DNA from: Streptomyces violaceoruber
GTDB lineage: Bacteria > Actinomycetota > Actinomycetes > Streptomycetales > Streptomycetaceae
DNA: 13,206 bases
Direction of reading: 5' to 3'
Assembly: GCA_000720805.1 (NCBI GenBank)
Contig: JODI01000155.1
Span: 1-13,206, forward strand
Each line of letters opens with the position of its first letter. Position 1 is the first letter of the stretch. Positions 1 to 6,557 of this stretch are shown one piece after another. A model generated the notes under the pieces. The model was given only the letters and a program-made list of their open reading frames with translations, ran no database searches and was not told the DNA's origin. Made by a program: the position numbers and the translations under genes.

Positions 1-1
1 G

Positions 2-193
2 TTCGCCGTGAACCTCACCGCCACGCAGGCCTCCACCGCGCCGGTCTTCCTGGTCGGCTTCATCACCAACGAGGGCCTGTTCCTGGCCCGGCTGTGCGCG
101 GCCGCCACCCTGGTCTCGCTGCCGGTCCTCATCGCCGGATTCGCCGCCCAGGACAAGCTCGTCCGTGGCCTCTCCCTCGGAGCGGTGAAGTGA
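2..193 (+). CDS. Sugar ABC transporter permease, C-terminal part (CUT1/MalG type)
   Basis: Only the last 63 residues are present; the gene enters from the left edge with its reading frame starting at base 2. What is visible is a hydrophobic membrane span (about residues 34-50, AATLVSLPVLIAGF) followed by a short positive tail ending GLSLGAVK. That ending, with the preceding LP-L---F--Q--LV-GL pattern, is typical of inner-membrane permease subunits of CUT1 carbohydrate ABC transporters. The cytoplasmic EAA loop that contacts the ATPase would lie upstream, outside the window. The stop codon overlaps the GTG start of the following dehydrogenase, so import and oxidation of the substrate are probably co-translated. 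The substrate is unknown. The GTG at base 8 is an internal valine codon rather than a start. Confidence 0.8.
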   Translation, partial: FAVNLTATQASTAPVFLVGFITNEGLFLARLCAAATLVSLPVLIAGFAAQDKLVRGLSLGAVK

Positions 194-1197
194 GGGCGGC
201 CGTCATCACCCAGCCCGGCCGTGTCGAACTCATCACCGTCGGCGACCCCGCTCCCGGCCCCCGCGAGGTCGTCGTCGAGGTCGCGGCCACCGGACTGTGC
301 GGCACAGATCTGCACATCCTCCAAGGGGAGTTCGCCCCGAAGCTGCCCATCATCCCCGGCCACGAGTTCGCCGGGGAGGTCCTGGCCCTCGGTAGCGAGG
401 TCACCGAACTCGCGCACGGCGACCAGGTCGCCGTGGACCCGTCGCTGTACTGCTTCGAGTGCCACTACTGCCGCCTCGGCCACAACAACCTCTGCGAACG
501 CTGGGCCGCCATCGGCGTCACCCACCCTGGTGCCGCCGCCGAGTACGCCGTGGCGCCCGTCGCCAACTGCGTACGGCTGCCCGACCACGTGGACGCCCAG
601 GACGCGGCCCTGATCGAGCCGCTGTCCTGCGCCGTACGCGGCTACGACGTCCTGCGCAGCCGCCTCGCCTCCCGCGTGCTCGTCTACGGCGCCGGAACCA
701 TGGGCCTGATGATGCTCCAGCTCGCCAAGGCCACCGGCGCCGCGAGCGTCGACGTCGTCGACACCAACGCCGAACGCCTGGCCACGGCATGGCAATTGGG
801 CTGCTCCGCCGGTGCCGCGTCCGCCGACGAGCTCGACCGGCCGCCCTACGGATGGGATCTGGTCGTCGACGCCACCGGCAACGCGAAAGCCATCCAGGAC
901 GCCCTCGGCCGGGTGGGCAAAGGCGGCACGTACCTGCAGTTCGGGGTCGCCGACTACGCCGCCCGGGCCACCATCGAGCCGTACAGGATCTACAACCAGG
1001 AGATCACGATCACCGGCTCCATGGCCGTCCTGCACAGCTTCGAACGCGCCGCGGACCTCTTCGCCACCGGAGTCATCGACCCGCGCGTCTTCATCAGTGA
1101 CCGCCTCCCGCTGGCGGCGTTCCCGGACGCCGTCGCCCGCTTCCAGGCAGGCATCGGCCGCAAGATCCAGATCCAGCCCGGCCTCGCCACCGCGTGA
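190..1197 (+). CDS. Zinc-dependent medium-chain alcohol/polyol dehydrogenase 1
   Basis: A 335-residue member of the zinc-dependent MDR family (sorbitol / threonine 3-dehydrogenase branch), expected to oxidise a secondary alcohol of a sugar or polyol with NAD(P)+ in the cytoplasm. Catalytic-zinc ligands are visible as Cys37 (GLCGTD), His58-Glu59 (PGHEFAGEV) and Glu143 (LIEPLSC). Four structural-zinc cysteines sit at 88, 91, 94 and 102. The Rossmann nucleotide-binding loop GAGTMG is at 167-172. Length is normal for the family. I start it at GTG 190, which overlaps the permease stop as GTGA and puts the conserved first strand at residue 3; the longer open frame from 94 would overlap the permease. 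Its place directly after a sugar permease suggests it acts on the imported compound. Substrate specificity is inferred only at class level. Confidence 0.88.
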   Translation: MRAAVITQPGRVELITVGDPAPGPREVVVEVAATGLCGTDLHILQGEFAPKLPIIPGHEFAGEVLALGSEVTELAHGDQVAVDPSLYCFECHYCRLGHNNLCERWAAIGVTHPGAAAEYAVAPVANCVRLPDHVDAQDAALIEPLSCAVRGYDVLRSRLASRVLVYGAGTMGLMMLQLAKATGAASVDVVDTNAERLATAWQLGCSAGAASADELDRPPYGWDLVVDATGNAKAIQDALGRVGKGGTYLQFGVADYAARATIEPYRIYNQEITITGSMAVLHSFERAADLFATGVIDPRVFISDRLPLAAFPDAVARFQAGIGRKIQIQPGLATA

Positions 1198-1223
1198 ACG
1201 CCCGAACCGAACGGAACCCCCAC

Positions 1224-2258
1224 ATGACCGAGCAGATCCGCCGCGTTCTCGTCCGCTCCCTCGACGACATATCCCTGGAGCAGGTGCCCGCCCCCGTCCC
1301 CGGGGACGACGAACTCCTCATACGCACCACGGTCGTCGGCGTATGCGGCTCCGACACCCATGCCGCGGCCGGCCACCACCCCTTCGTCGACCTGCCCTAC
1401 CGTCCCGGACACGAGGCGGTGGGCGTCGTCGCCGCGGCAGGAAAGGGAGCCGAGGACTTCGCGCCCGGGGACCGAGTGATCATCGAGCCCAACCTGTACT
1501 GCGGCCGCTGCCCCCAGTGCCGCTCCGGCCGCTACAACATCTGCCAGGAACTGAAGGTCTTCGGCTGCCAGACACCCGGCGCCATGGCCGATCTGTTCAC
1601 CATCGCGGCCGACCGCGTCCACCGCGTTCCCGACGGCATGACCGACATCGAGGCCGCCCTCGTCGAACCCCTGGCCACCCCGGTGCACGCCGTGGCGAAG
1701 GCCGGTGACCTGACCGGACGCACGGTCGTCGTGCTCGGCGCCGGGCCCATCGGTCTGCTCGTCCTCACCGCCGCCCGGCACGCCGGCGCCGCGAGGATCG
1801 CCGTCACCGACCTGCTGCCGGGCAAGCGGGACCGCGCCCTGCGTCTGGGAGCCGACACGGCCCTGCCCGCCGACGCCACCGATCTCGCCGACCAGGCCCA
1901 CGCGGCACTCGGCGGACCGGCCGACGTGGTCTTCGACTGCGTGGCGCGCGAACAGTCCATCGCCCAGGCCACCGACCTGGTCACCAAGGGCGGCACGATC
2001 ATCGTCGTCGGCGTCGGAACCGCCGGGCCCACCCCTGTCCGCCTCGACCTGGTGCAGGACCGGGAGATCCGCATCGAGGGCACCCTGATGTACACCGGCG
2101 ACGACTACCGCACCGCCATGTCCCTGATCGCGTCCGGCGCCGTCGACACCGCCGAGATCGTCACCGCGACCTACCCGCTCCAGGACGCCGCCAAGGCTTT
2201 CGCCGCATCCGTCGACCCCGAACAGGTCAAGGTGCTGGTCACGGTGGACGGACCGTAG
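1224..2258 (+). CDS. Zinc-dependent medium-chain alcohol/polyol dehydrogenase 2
   Basis: A second 344-residue zinc-dependent MDR dehydrogenase, paralogous in fold but clearly different in sequence from the one before it. Catalytic-zinc ligands are Cys41 (GVCGSD), His63-Glu64 (RPGHEAVG) and Glu148 (LVEPLATP). Structural-zinc cysteines are at 93, 96, 99 and 107. The dinucleotide-binding loop GAGPIG is at 172-177. I prefer ATG 1224 because it has a GGAA Shine-Dalgarno-like stretch about 8 bases upstream and gives a family-like N-terminus. GTG 1194, in frame and overlapping the previous stop as GTGA, would add 10 residues and cannot be excluded. Two adjacent dehydrogenases suggest successive or alternative oxidations of one polyol, or action at different carbons; this is inference. 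Confidence 0.87.
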   Translation: MTEQIRRVLVRSLDDISLEQVPAPVPGDDELLIRTTVVGVCGSDTHAAAGHHPFVDLPYRPGHEAVGVVAAAGKGAEDFAPGDRVIIEPNLYCGRCPQCRSGRYNICQELKVFGCQTPGAMADLFTIAADRVHRVPDGMTDIEAALVEPLATPVHAVAKAGDLTGRTVVVLGAGPIGLLVLTAARHAGAARIAVTDLLPGKRDRALRLGADTALPADATDLADQAHAALGGPADVVFDCVAREQSIAQATDLVTKGGTIIVVGVGTAGPTPVRLDLVQDREIRIEGTLMYTGDDYRTAMSLIASGAVDTAEIVTATYPLQDAAKAFAASVDPEQVKVLVTVDGP

Positions 2259-2321
2259 CCCACGGCCCCACGCAGACAGGGATTGCGGACATGGACGCGG
2301 ATACGCACGTCGTACGCAGCC

Positions 2322-2338
2322 GCCGCCGCACGGGCGGC
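2322..2338 (+). terminator. GC-rich hairpin after the dehydrogenase genes
   Basis: Six-base stem GCCGCC / GGCGGC with the five-base loop GCACG, about 64 bases after the stop of the second dehydrogenase and before the ribosome-binding site of the DeoR gene. It has no T-run. It may end or attenuate the permease-dehydrogenase transcript, but such short GC stems also arise by chance in this base composition. Confidence 0.2.
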
Positions 2339-2410
2339 CCGAGGCCCGCGAGCCGGACGGGCCCCGACCCGCACCGGCCCGTGTGGGAAACTGCGAGACC
2401 GGAGCAACCG

Positions 2411-2420
2411 GGAAGGAGGG
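2411..2420 (+). promoter_or_regulatory. Strong ribosome-binding site of the DeoR-type regulator
   Basis: GGAAGGAGGG lies 5 bases before GTG 2426 and nearly matches the anti-Shine-Dalgarno sequence. It decides the start of the regulator: the in-frame ATG at 2291, 45 codons upstream, has no comparable site and would add a low-complexity Arg/Pro-rich leader. Confidence 0.8.
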
Positions 2421-2425
2421 GCGCC

Positions 2426-3235
2426 GTGACCGCCCGTACGCGACTGTCGCAGGCGGCCGTCGAGGAGCGGCGCCAGGCCGTGCTGCGGTACGTCGCCGAC
2501 CACGGCGAGACCCGCATCGACGACCTCGCCCGGCACTTCGACGTCAGTCTGATGACGATGCACCGGGACCTGGACGACCTCGCCGGGCGGCATCTGCTGC
2601 GCAAGGAGCGCGGGCGGGCTCTCGCGTTCCCCGCCCTCACGATGGAGACGGCCACCCGTTTCCGGGAGAACAGTGCCCTCGCGGCCAAGAACGCGCTGTG
2701 CTCGGCCGTCGCCGACCGGATCACACCGGGCAGCACGGTGCTCATGGACGACTCGACCACCCTGTTCCCCCTGGTCATGGCGCTGGCCGCGGTGGATCAG
2801 CTGCACGTCGTCACCAACTCGGTCGGGCTCGCGCAGCGCCTCGGGTCCGCCGCCCCCGGGGTGAACGTCACCCTGCTGGGCGGCCACTACCGCGGCGACT
2901 TCAACTCCTGCACCGGCACCAGCGTCACCCGCGCCCTGTCCCACATCAGGGCCGATCTCGCCCTGATGTCCGCCACCGCCGTCCTGGAAGGACGCCTCTT
3001 CCACCCCCTGAACGACTACGTCGAGGTGAAGCTGGCCATGCTCGCCTCCGCCGAACAGGCGTTGCTCCTGGTGGACCACTCGAAGTTCGGCAAGACCGCC
3101 ACGTACGCGTACGGCACCGTGGCCGACTACCACTCCGTCATCACCGACACCGGCACCCCCGACACGGAACTCGCGGCCATACGCGACCTCGAAGTCCCCG
3201 TCGAGACGGTCGAACCCGAAGAGCCTTCCCCGTGA
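2426..3235 (+). CDS. DeoR/GlpR-family transcriptional regulator
   Basis: A 269-residue cytoplasmic DNA-binding regulator. The N-terminal winged helix-turn-helix is at about residues 12-65, with the recognition helix around VSLMTMHRDLDDL (family form: VS--TIRRDL). The C-terminal effector domain of the DeoR family follows from about residue 80. It carries the sugar-phosphate-binding type motifs: MDDSTT near residue 108 (family form D-GTT), VVTNS, and DHSKFGK near the end. Family members usually repress sugar catabolic operons and are relieved by a phosphorylated intermediate. The gene sits directly downstream of the permease-dehydrogenase genes, 167 bases after the second dehydrogenase, with its own strong ribosome-binding site. 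It is therefore the likely local repressor of the cassette. The DDSTT in place of D-GTT is a small oddity. Confidence 0.88.
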   Translation: MTARTRLSQAAVEERRQAVLRYVADHGETRIDDLARHFDVSLMTMHRDLDDLAGRHLLRKERGRALAFPALTMETATRFRENSALAAKNALCSAVADRITPGSTVLMDDSTTLFPLVMALAAVDQLHVVTNSVGLAQRLGSAAPGVNVTLLGGHYRGDFNSCTGTSVTRALSHIRADLALMSATAVLEGRLFHPLNDYVEVKLAMLASAEQALLLVDHSKFGKTATYAYGTVADYHSVITDTGTPDTELAAIRDLEVPVETVEPEEPSP

Positions 3236-3969
3236 TCCACACCCTTTTCGAAACACCGAGCGCCTACCGCCCCAGCGACGCCGAGATGGCGGCGCCGGTG
3301 CCCCCGGTCCAGGCTGTCCTGTTCGACTTCAGCAACACCATCTTCCAGATGATCGACCTGGAGACGTGGCTGCTCCGGGTCGCCTCCGCCGCCGGCCGCC
3401 TTGCCGCGCTGGACGAGCCCGGCGCAGTGGCCGGGATCTCCGAGCAGTTGCGCGCCGCCTTCCGGCTGCCCTCCGTCGTAGCCCTCCAGGAAGGCCGTGA
3501 TCTCTCTTCCGCACGGCACCGCCGCGCCATGTGGGGATGGTGGGGGCAGGTGGACTTCCTGCGCGGCGCGGAGGAGACGGCCTACCGGGAACTCACCGCT
3601 CCGGACGCCTGGGTTCCCTATCCCGACACCGAGCCGGTCCTGCGTGCCCTGCACCAGCGCGGACTGCGCGTCGGCGTCGTCAGCGACTTCGCCTGGGACC
3701 TGCGCACCCACCTCGCCCACCACGGGCTGGACACCTTGATCGACACCTGCCTGATCTCCTATGAGCAGGGCCGGGAGAAGCCCGACCCGCAGCTGTTCCT
3801 CAAAGCCTGCGCCGACCTCGGCGCGGACCCCCGCGCCACCCTGATGGTCGGCGACAACCCGGTCCGCGACGGCGGCGCGGCCGCCTGCGGTCTGCGCACG
3901 TACATCCTGCCGGCGGAACACCGCACGGGAGAGCGCGGCCTGATGGACGTGCAGCGGCTCGTGATCTGA
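3232..3969 (+). CDS. HAD-superfamily hydrolase, atypical motif I
   Basis: A 245-residue haloacid-dehalogenase-fold protein, expected to be a cytoplasmic phosphatase or related hydrolase. Motif I is LFDFSNTIF with nucleophile Asp32; the cap region is about 45-125; motif II is VVSDF with Ser151; motif III Lys183 is in GREKPDP; motif IV is MVGDNPVRDGG with Asp208 and Asp213. The second motif-I aspartate, the general acid/base of HAD phosphatases, is Ser34 here, which makes ordinary phosphatase chemistry uncertain. I start at GTG 3232, overlapping the DeoR stop as GTGA; ATG 3286 is an alternative that removes 18 poorly conserved residues. Co-translation with the DeoR gene suggests it belongs to the same sugar pathway, for example dephosphorylating a pathway or effector metabolite (inference). 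Confidence 0.85.
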   Translation: MIHTLFETPSAYRPSDAEMAAPVPPVQAVLFDFSNTIFQMIDLETWLLRVASAAGRLAALDEPGAVAGISEQLRAAFRLPSVVALQEGRDLSSARHRRAMWGWWGQVDFLRGAEETAYRELTAPDAWVPYPDTEPVLRALHQRGLRVGVVSDFAWDLRTHLAHHGLDTLIDTCLISYEQGREKPDPQLFLKACADLGADPRATLMVGDNPVRDGGAAACGLRTYILPAEHRTGERGLMDVQRLVI

Positions 3970-3985
3970 CCGTGGTGGTCCACGG
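3970..3985 (+). terminator. Hairpin directly after the HAD gene
   Basis: CCGTGG / CCACGG, a perfect 6-bp stem with loop TGGT, starts on the base after the HAD stop codon. A second short stem ATCCG / CGGAT (3996-4011) is followed by CGTTT. Together they are a plausible end for the cassette transcript; neither has a long T-run. Confidence 0.35.
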
Positions 3986-4442
3986 GCGTACGGGAATCCG
4001 CCCCGACGGATCGTTTGACGCCGTCGATGAAGGCGCGGCGTATCTCCTCCTCACGGCGGACCCCGAGCAGTGGTACGGGCCGTGGAGCCGTCTCCTTGAG
4101 GTGTGCCAGGAACCTGCCTGTCGCGCGGGGCCGGGCTTCGGGTAGCGGCCGGCCACCGCACGACCATCGTCGCCAGGCTCAGCCCGACCAAGGCCACGAA
4201 GCCGTACATGATCAGCTGTGGGTCTCTCTGCTGCCGCCGCGAACGGCGCCGCACCGCAGGACGTCGAGCCGCGGGCAGACGTCGTGCCGGGGGACGCCGC
4301 CGAGCCGGCGGGCGCCGAGTCACATGCAGCTTGTTGAGAGCTGAGTTGTCGACGTCGCCCCGCCACTCATACATGATCGTCATGATCCGAACCTGCTGAC
4401 CACCAGAGCCGGACTACAGAGCGGGCCGACACACTCAGGGGT
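3986..4442 (-). pseudogene. Gene-free stretch with decayed reverse-strand coding, starting with a GNAT-like N-terminus
   Basis: No intact gene is visible between the HAD gene and the small reverse ORF at 4443. On the - strand an ATG at 4383 opens with MTIMYEWRGDVDNSALNKLH, which strongly resembles the first residues of Streptomyces GNAT acetyltransferases (YEWRGDFDNAALNALHAE). After about 21 codons (near 4321) the similarity ends and an Arg/Pro/Ala-rich stretch follows, then one hydrophobic segment (LIMYGFVALVGLSLATMVV, about 4173-4229). The same strand in another frame, roughly 3985-4135, reads like ordinary protein (RFLAHLKETAPRPVPLLG, then EEEIRRAFIDGVKRSV), which suggests a frameshifted remnant. 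I do not recognise the later parts. The GNAT call rests on recall of the family N-terminus only. Confidence 0.3.
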
Positions 4443-4523
4443 TCAGTCGAGATACGCGTCAAGGGTGCGCTGTAATTGCGCGACGCTGACCAGTCCTGGC
4501 GCCAGCATGTTTGTCCGGGTCAT
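4443..4523 (-). CDS. 26-codon ORF overlapping the DLH stop (possible truncated gene)
   Basis: The ATG at 4523 overlaps the stop of the dienelactone-hydrolase-like gene as ATGA, the classic coupling arrangement. The product is MTRTNMLAPGLV followed by SVAQLQRTLDAYLD, 26 residues, with no membrane segment and an amphipathic second half. It is either a genuine tiny partner or the 5' end of a longer gene whose remainder was lost in the decayed region downstream. I do not recognise it. Confidence 0.35.
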   Translation of the reverse strand: MTRTNMLAPGLVSVAQLQRTLDAYLD

Positions 4524-5257
4524 GCCCCCGGTCCTCCCGTCACTGGCAGGCACTCGGCGAGCAGGTCGACGACGTCGCGCCAGGCTCGCTGCGCGTGCTG
4601 TGGGTGGTAGCCGACGCCGGGGACCACGGGGTGGTCGACCGGCGGGTGGTGGAAGGCGTGCAAGGCGCCGCCATAGACCGCGAGGCGCCAGTCGACGCCC
4701 GCGGCCTGCATCTCAGCGGTGAACGCGTTTCGTTGCGCGGGCGGCATGATCGGGTCTTCCGATCCGACCCCGGCCCACACCGGGCAGCGGATGCGCGCTG
4801 CCTCGCCCGGTCGGCCCGTGGTAGTTGCGTTGACTGTCCCGATCGCGCGCAGGTTGACGCCGGCTCGCCCGAGTTCCAGCGCGATGGCGCCCCCGGTGCC
4901 GTAGCCGATGGCAGCGATCCGGTCGGAGTCGGTCCGGGGCTCGGTGCGCAACTCGTCGAGTGCCGCGTGGCCGATGCGCCGCATCCGGTCGGGATCAGCG
5001 ATCAGTGGCATGCAACGGGCCAGCATCTCCTCGGGGTCACCCAAATAGCGCCCGCCGTGAAGGTCGAAGGCCAGCGCTACATAGCCCAGCTCGGCGAGAG
5101 CATCGGCCCGGCGGCGCTCGACGTCGCTGAGTCCCATGCCCTCTGGTCCGAGCAGCACCGCGGGCCGGCGGTCGACACCGGCCGGGAGCGCGAGGTGCCC
5201 GATCATCGTCAAACCGTCGGCCGGGTACTCGACCGTACGCGTCGTAATCGTCGTCAT
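4520..5257 (-). CDS. Dienelactone hydrolase-like alpha/beta hydrolase lacking the nucleophile Cys
   Basis: A 245-residue protein of the dienelactone hydrolase (DLH) family, cytoplasmic, no signal peptide. In DLH the triad is Cys-Asp-His, with the Cys in G-Y-C-F-G-G. The family landmarks here are GPEGMG with Glu39, the Asp in GSEDPIMP (Asp168) and the His in GGALHAFHHP (His200). The nucleophile elbow instead reads IGYGTGG, with Gly120 where Cys is expected, and no Ser or Cys nearby replaces it. The gene may therefore encode a non-hydrolytic homologue, a protein with different chemistry, or a decaying enzyme; the frame is otherwise intact and full length. There is no Shine-Dalgarno sequence before ATG 5257, and a TACCGT -10-like hexamer ends 8 bases upstream, consistent with leaderless translation. 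It shares its end with the 26-codon ORF. Confidence 0.82.
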   Translation of the reverse strand: MTTITTRTVEYPADGLTMIGHLALPAGVDRRPAVLLGPEGMGLSDVERRRADALAELGYVALAFDLHGGRYLGDPEEMLARCMPLIADPDRMRRIGHAALDELRTEPRTDSDRIAAIGYGTGGAIALELGRAGVNLRAIGTVNATTTGRPGEAARIRCPVWAGVGSEDPIMPPAQRNAFTAEMQAAGVDWRLAVYGGALHAFHHPPVDHPVVPGVGYHPQHAQRAWRDVVDLLAECLPVTGGPGA

Positions 5258-5265
5258 GAGACTGG

Positions 5266-5271
5266 ACGGTA
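5266..5271 (-). promoter_or_regulatory. Possible -10 element of the DLH-like gene (leaderless transcript)
   Basis: On the - strand TACCGT fits the actinomycete -10 pattern TANNNT and ends 8 bases before ATG 5257, so transcription would begin at or next to the start codon. No clear -35 is seen. This agrees with the absence of a ribosome-binding site. Confidence 0.35.
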
Positions 5272-5294
5272 GTGATCGTCGAGCCCGGTCCGGC

Positions 5295-5321
5295 CGCTGT
5301 TCTGCCGCTGGCAGAACAGCG
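5295..5321. promoter_or_regulatory. Perfect 12-bp inverted repeat, probable operator
   Basis: CGCTGTTCTGCC, loop GCT, then GGCAGAACAGCG: a perfect 12-bp inverted repeat, 38-64 bases upstream of the DLH-like start and just upstream of its proposed -10. There is no T-run on either side, and a DNA operator fits better than a terminator. The pseudogene to the right does not obviously need it. Confidence 0.55.
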
Positions 5322-5443
5322 TAGGCGTCCCTCTGAAATACGGGACGGGGCCGGCGCTCAGGGCTTCAAGATCATCACGCTGCCCCTTTGGCGTGTATCT
5401 CGGTCACACCCCACTCACTCTCGGCTGCCGTCAGAACTGCTGA

Positions 5444-6400
5444 ACAACGAACGCGCCGAAGATCGGTAAGTGCTGCCCAAACTCATCGACAAGTGCTGTC
5501 GCAACAAACGAACGAAGCCACGCATGTGCCCTGTGCGGCCGGATCGGGAAGGTCAAGGTCTTCTGGCCCAAGGGACCGGTGTGCGACCCCTGCTACAGAA
5601 CAGCCCTGTCGACCCCTGCACCGCGTGCATCGTGCAACCGACATCGCATCCTGATCGGTCAGACGGCCGAGGGAAGCCCCCTGTGCAAGGCGTGCTCGTT
5701 CCCCGACGAACCGGTCGAGCGGTGTTCAGCCTGCGATGAGCCGGCGGACCTCTACTCCGGCCGCCGCTGCCCTCGCTGCACCCTGGCCGCCCGCGTTACC
5801 GATCCGCTCTCCGCGGACGGTGCAAGCGTGGCCCGGCCGCTCCAACCCCTTGCGGCGGTACTGACCGGAGCGGACAACCCCCACCGCGTCCTGCAGTGGC
5901 TGCGCCGAAGCCCTGCCGCCCGCCTCCTGGGCCGCCTGGCCCTCGATCCCGAAGCACCGGACCACAAAACCCTCGACACGCTGCCGCAACGGACAGCCAC
6001 CTCCTACGTGCGCGGGCTGCTCGTCACCGCCGGCCTCCTGCCGCCACGCGATGAGAATCTCGCCCTCCTCATCAACTGGGTCGCGCGGACCGTGGCCGGA
6101 CTGCCACCACGGCACGCCAATCTCGTCCGTCCGTTCGCCGAGTGGCACATCATCCGCGACGCCCGCCGACGGTCATCCCGCGGCCGTTACACCTACGCCG
6201 CACACAAGGGTGACTGCGGCAACGTCCTCGCCGCCATCAACTTCCTGAACTGGCTCCATATACAGCACCTGAGTCTCCCTCAGCTCCAACAGCAGCATCT
6301 GGACACCTGGGCGATCGAGCGGCCGACCCTGCGCTCCCGTTCCATCCCCTTCCTCCGCCGGAGCACTGCACGACGCCTCTGCTTTCAGGCCGCACCTTGA
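5444..6400 (+). pseudogene. Zinc-ribbon tyrosine-recombinase-like protein, N- and C-terminally truncated
   Basis: The frame is open from 5444 without a usable ATG or GTG before 5579, though clear coding resemblance begins near 5525. It shows a string of zinc-binding Cys pairs: CALCG (5525), CDPC (5582), CKAC, CSAC and CPRC (to about 5780). One pair is spoiled: PRASC where a PC--C form is expected. From about 5840 to 6350 it follows the SAM-like DNA-binding region of a Streptomyces family usually annotated as site-specific integrase/recombinase. Examples are LQPLAAVLTGADNP, LQWLRRSPAARLLG, GLLPPRDENLALL and LTLxxLxxxxLDTW-type segments. At about 6350 the match stops and the frame ends in CFQAAP at 6400. 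The whole catalytic half, with the Arg-His-Arg-Tyr residues, is missing. It is a relic of a mobile-element or chromosomal recombinase. The family call is from recall of its composition. Confidence 0.6.
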
Positions 6401-6531
6401 GAAACAGGAAGTGAGCCGTCGGCCGCCGTTGCTGACCGGGAGGACGGTTGCGATCGCCGGTATTCGTTGTCGGTCGAGTCGCCCCTACCTGCACCTGTCC
6501 CGGCAGGGGTGACGTACCGGGGTCCTGGCAG

Positions 6532-6557
6532 CCTGAACTCGTAGACCCGGGTTCAGG
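6532..6557 (-). terminator. Hairpin at the end of TetR gene 1
   Basis: CCTGAAC (6532-6538) pairs with GTTCAGG (6551-6557) around a 12-base loop, and the right arm contains the TetR stop codon. A 7-bp stem in this position is a plausible terminator for the SDR-TetR transcript. No T-run. Confidence 0.35.

Noticed and set aside
2291..2425. Upstream ATG extension of the DeoR gene
   Set aside because: Low-complexity Arg/Pro leader without ribosome-binding site, whereas GTG 2426 has a near-perfect one.
2171..3256. Long reverse open frame opposite the DeoR gene
   Set aside because: Gly/Val/Gln-rich shadow of a clearly recognised gene with conserved motifs on the + strand; no ribosome-binding site or family resemblance.
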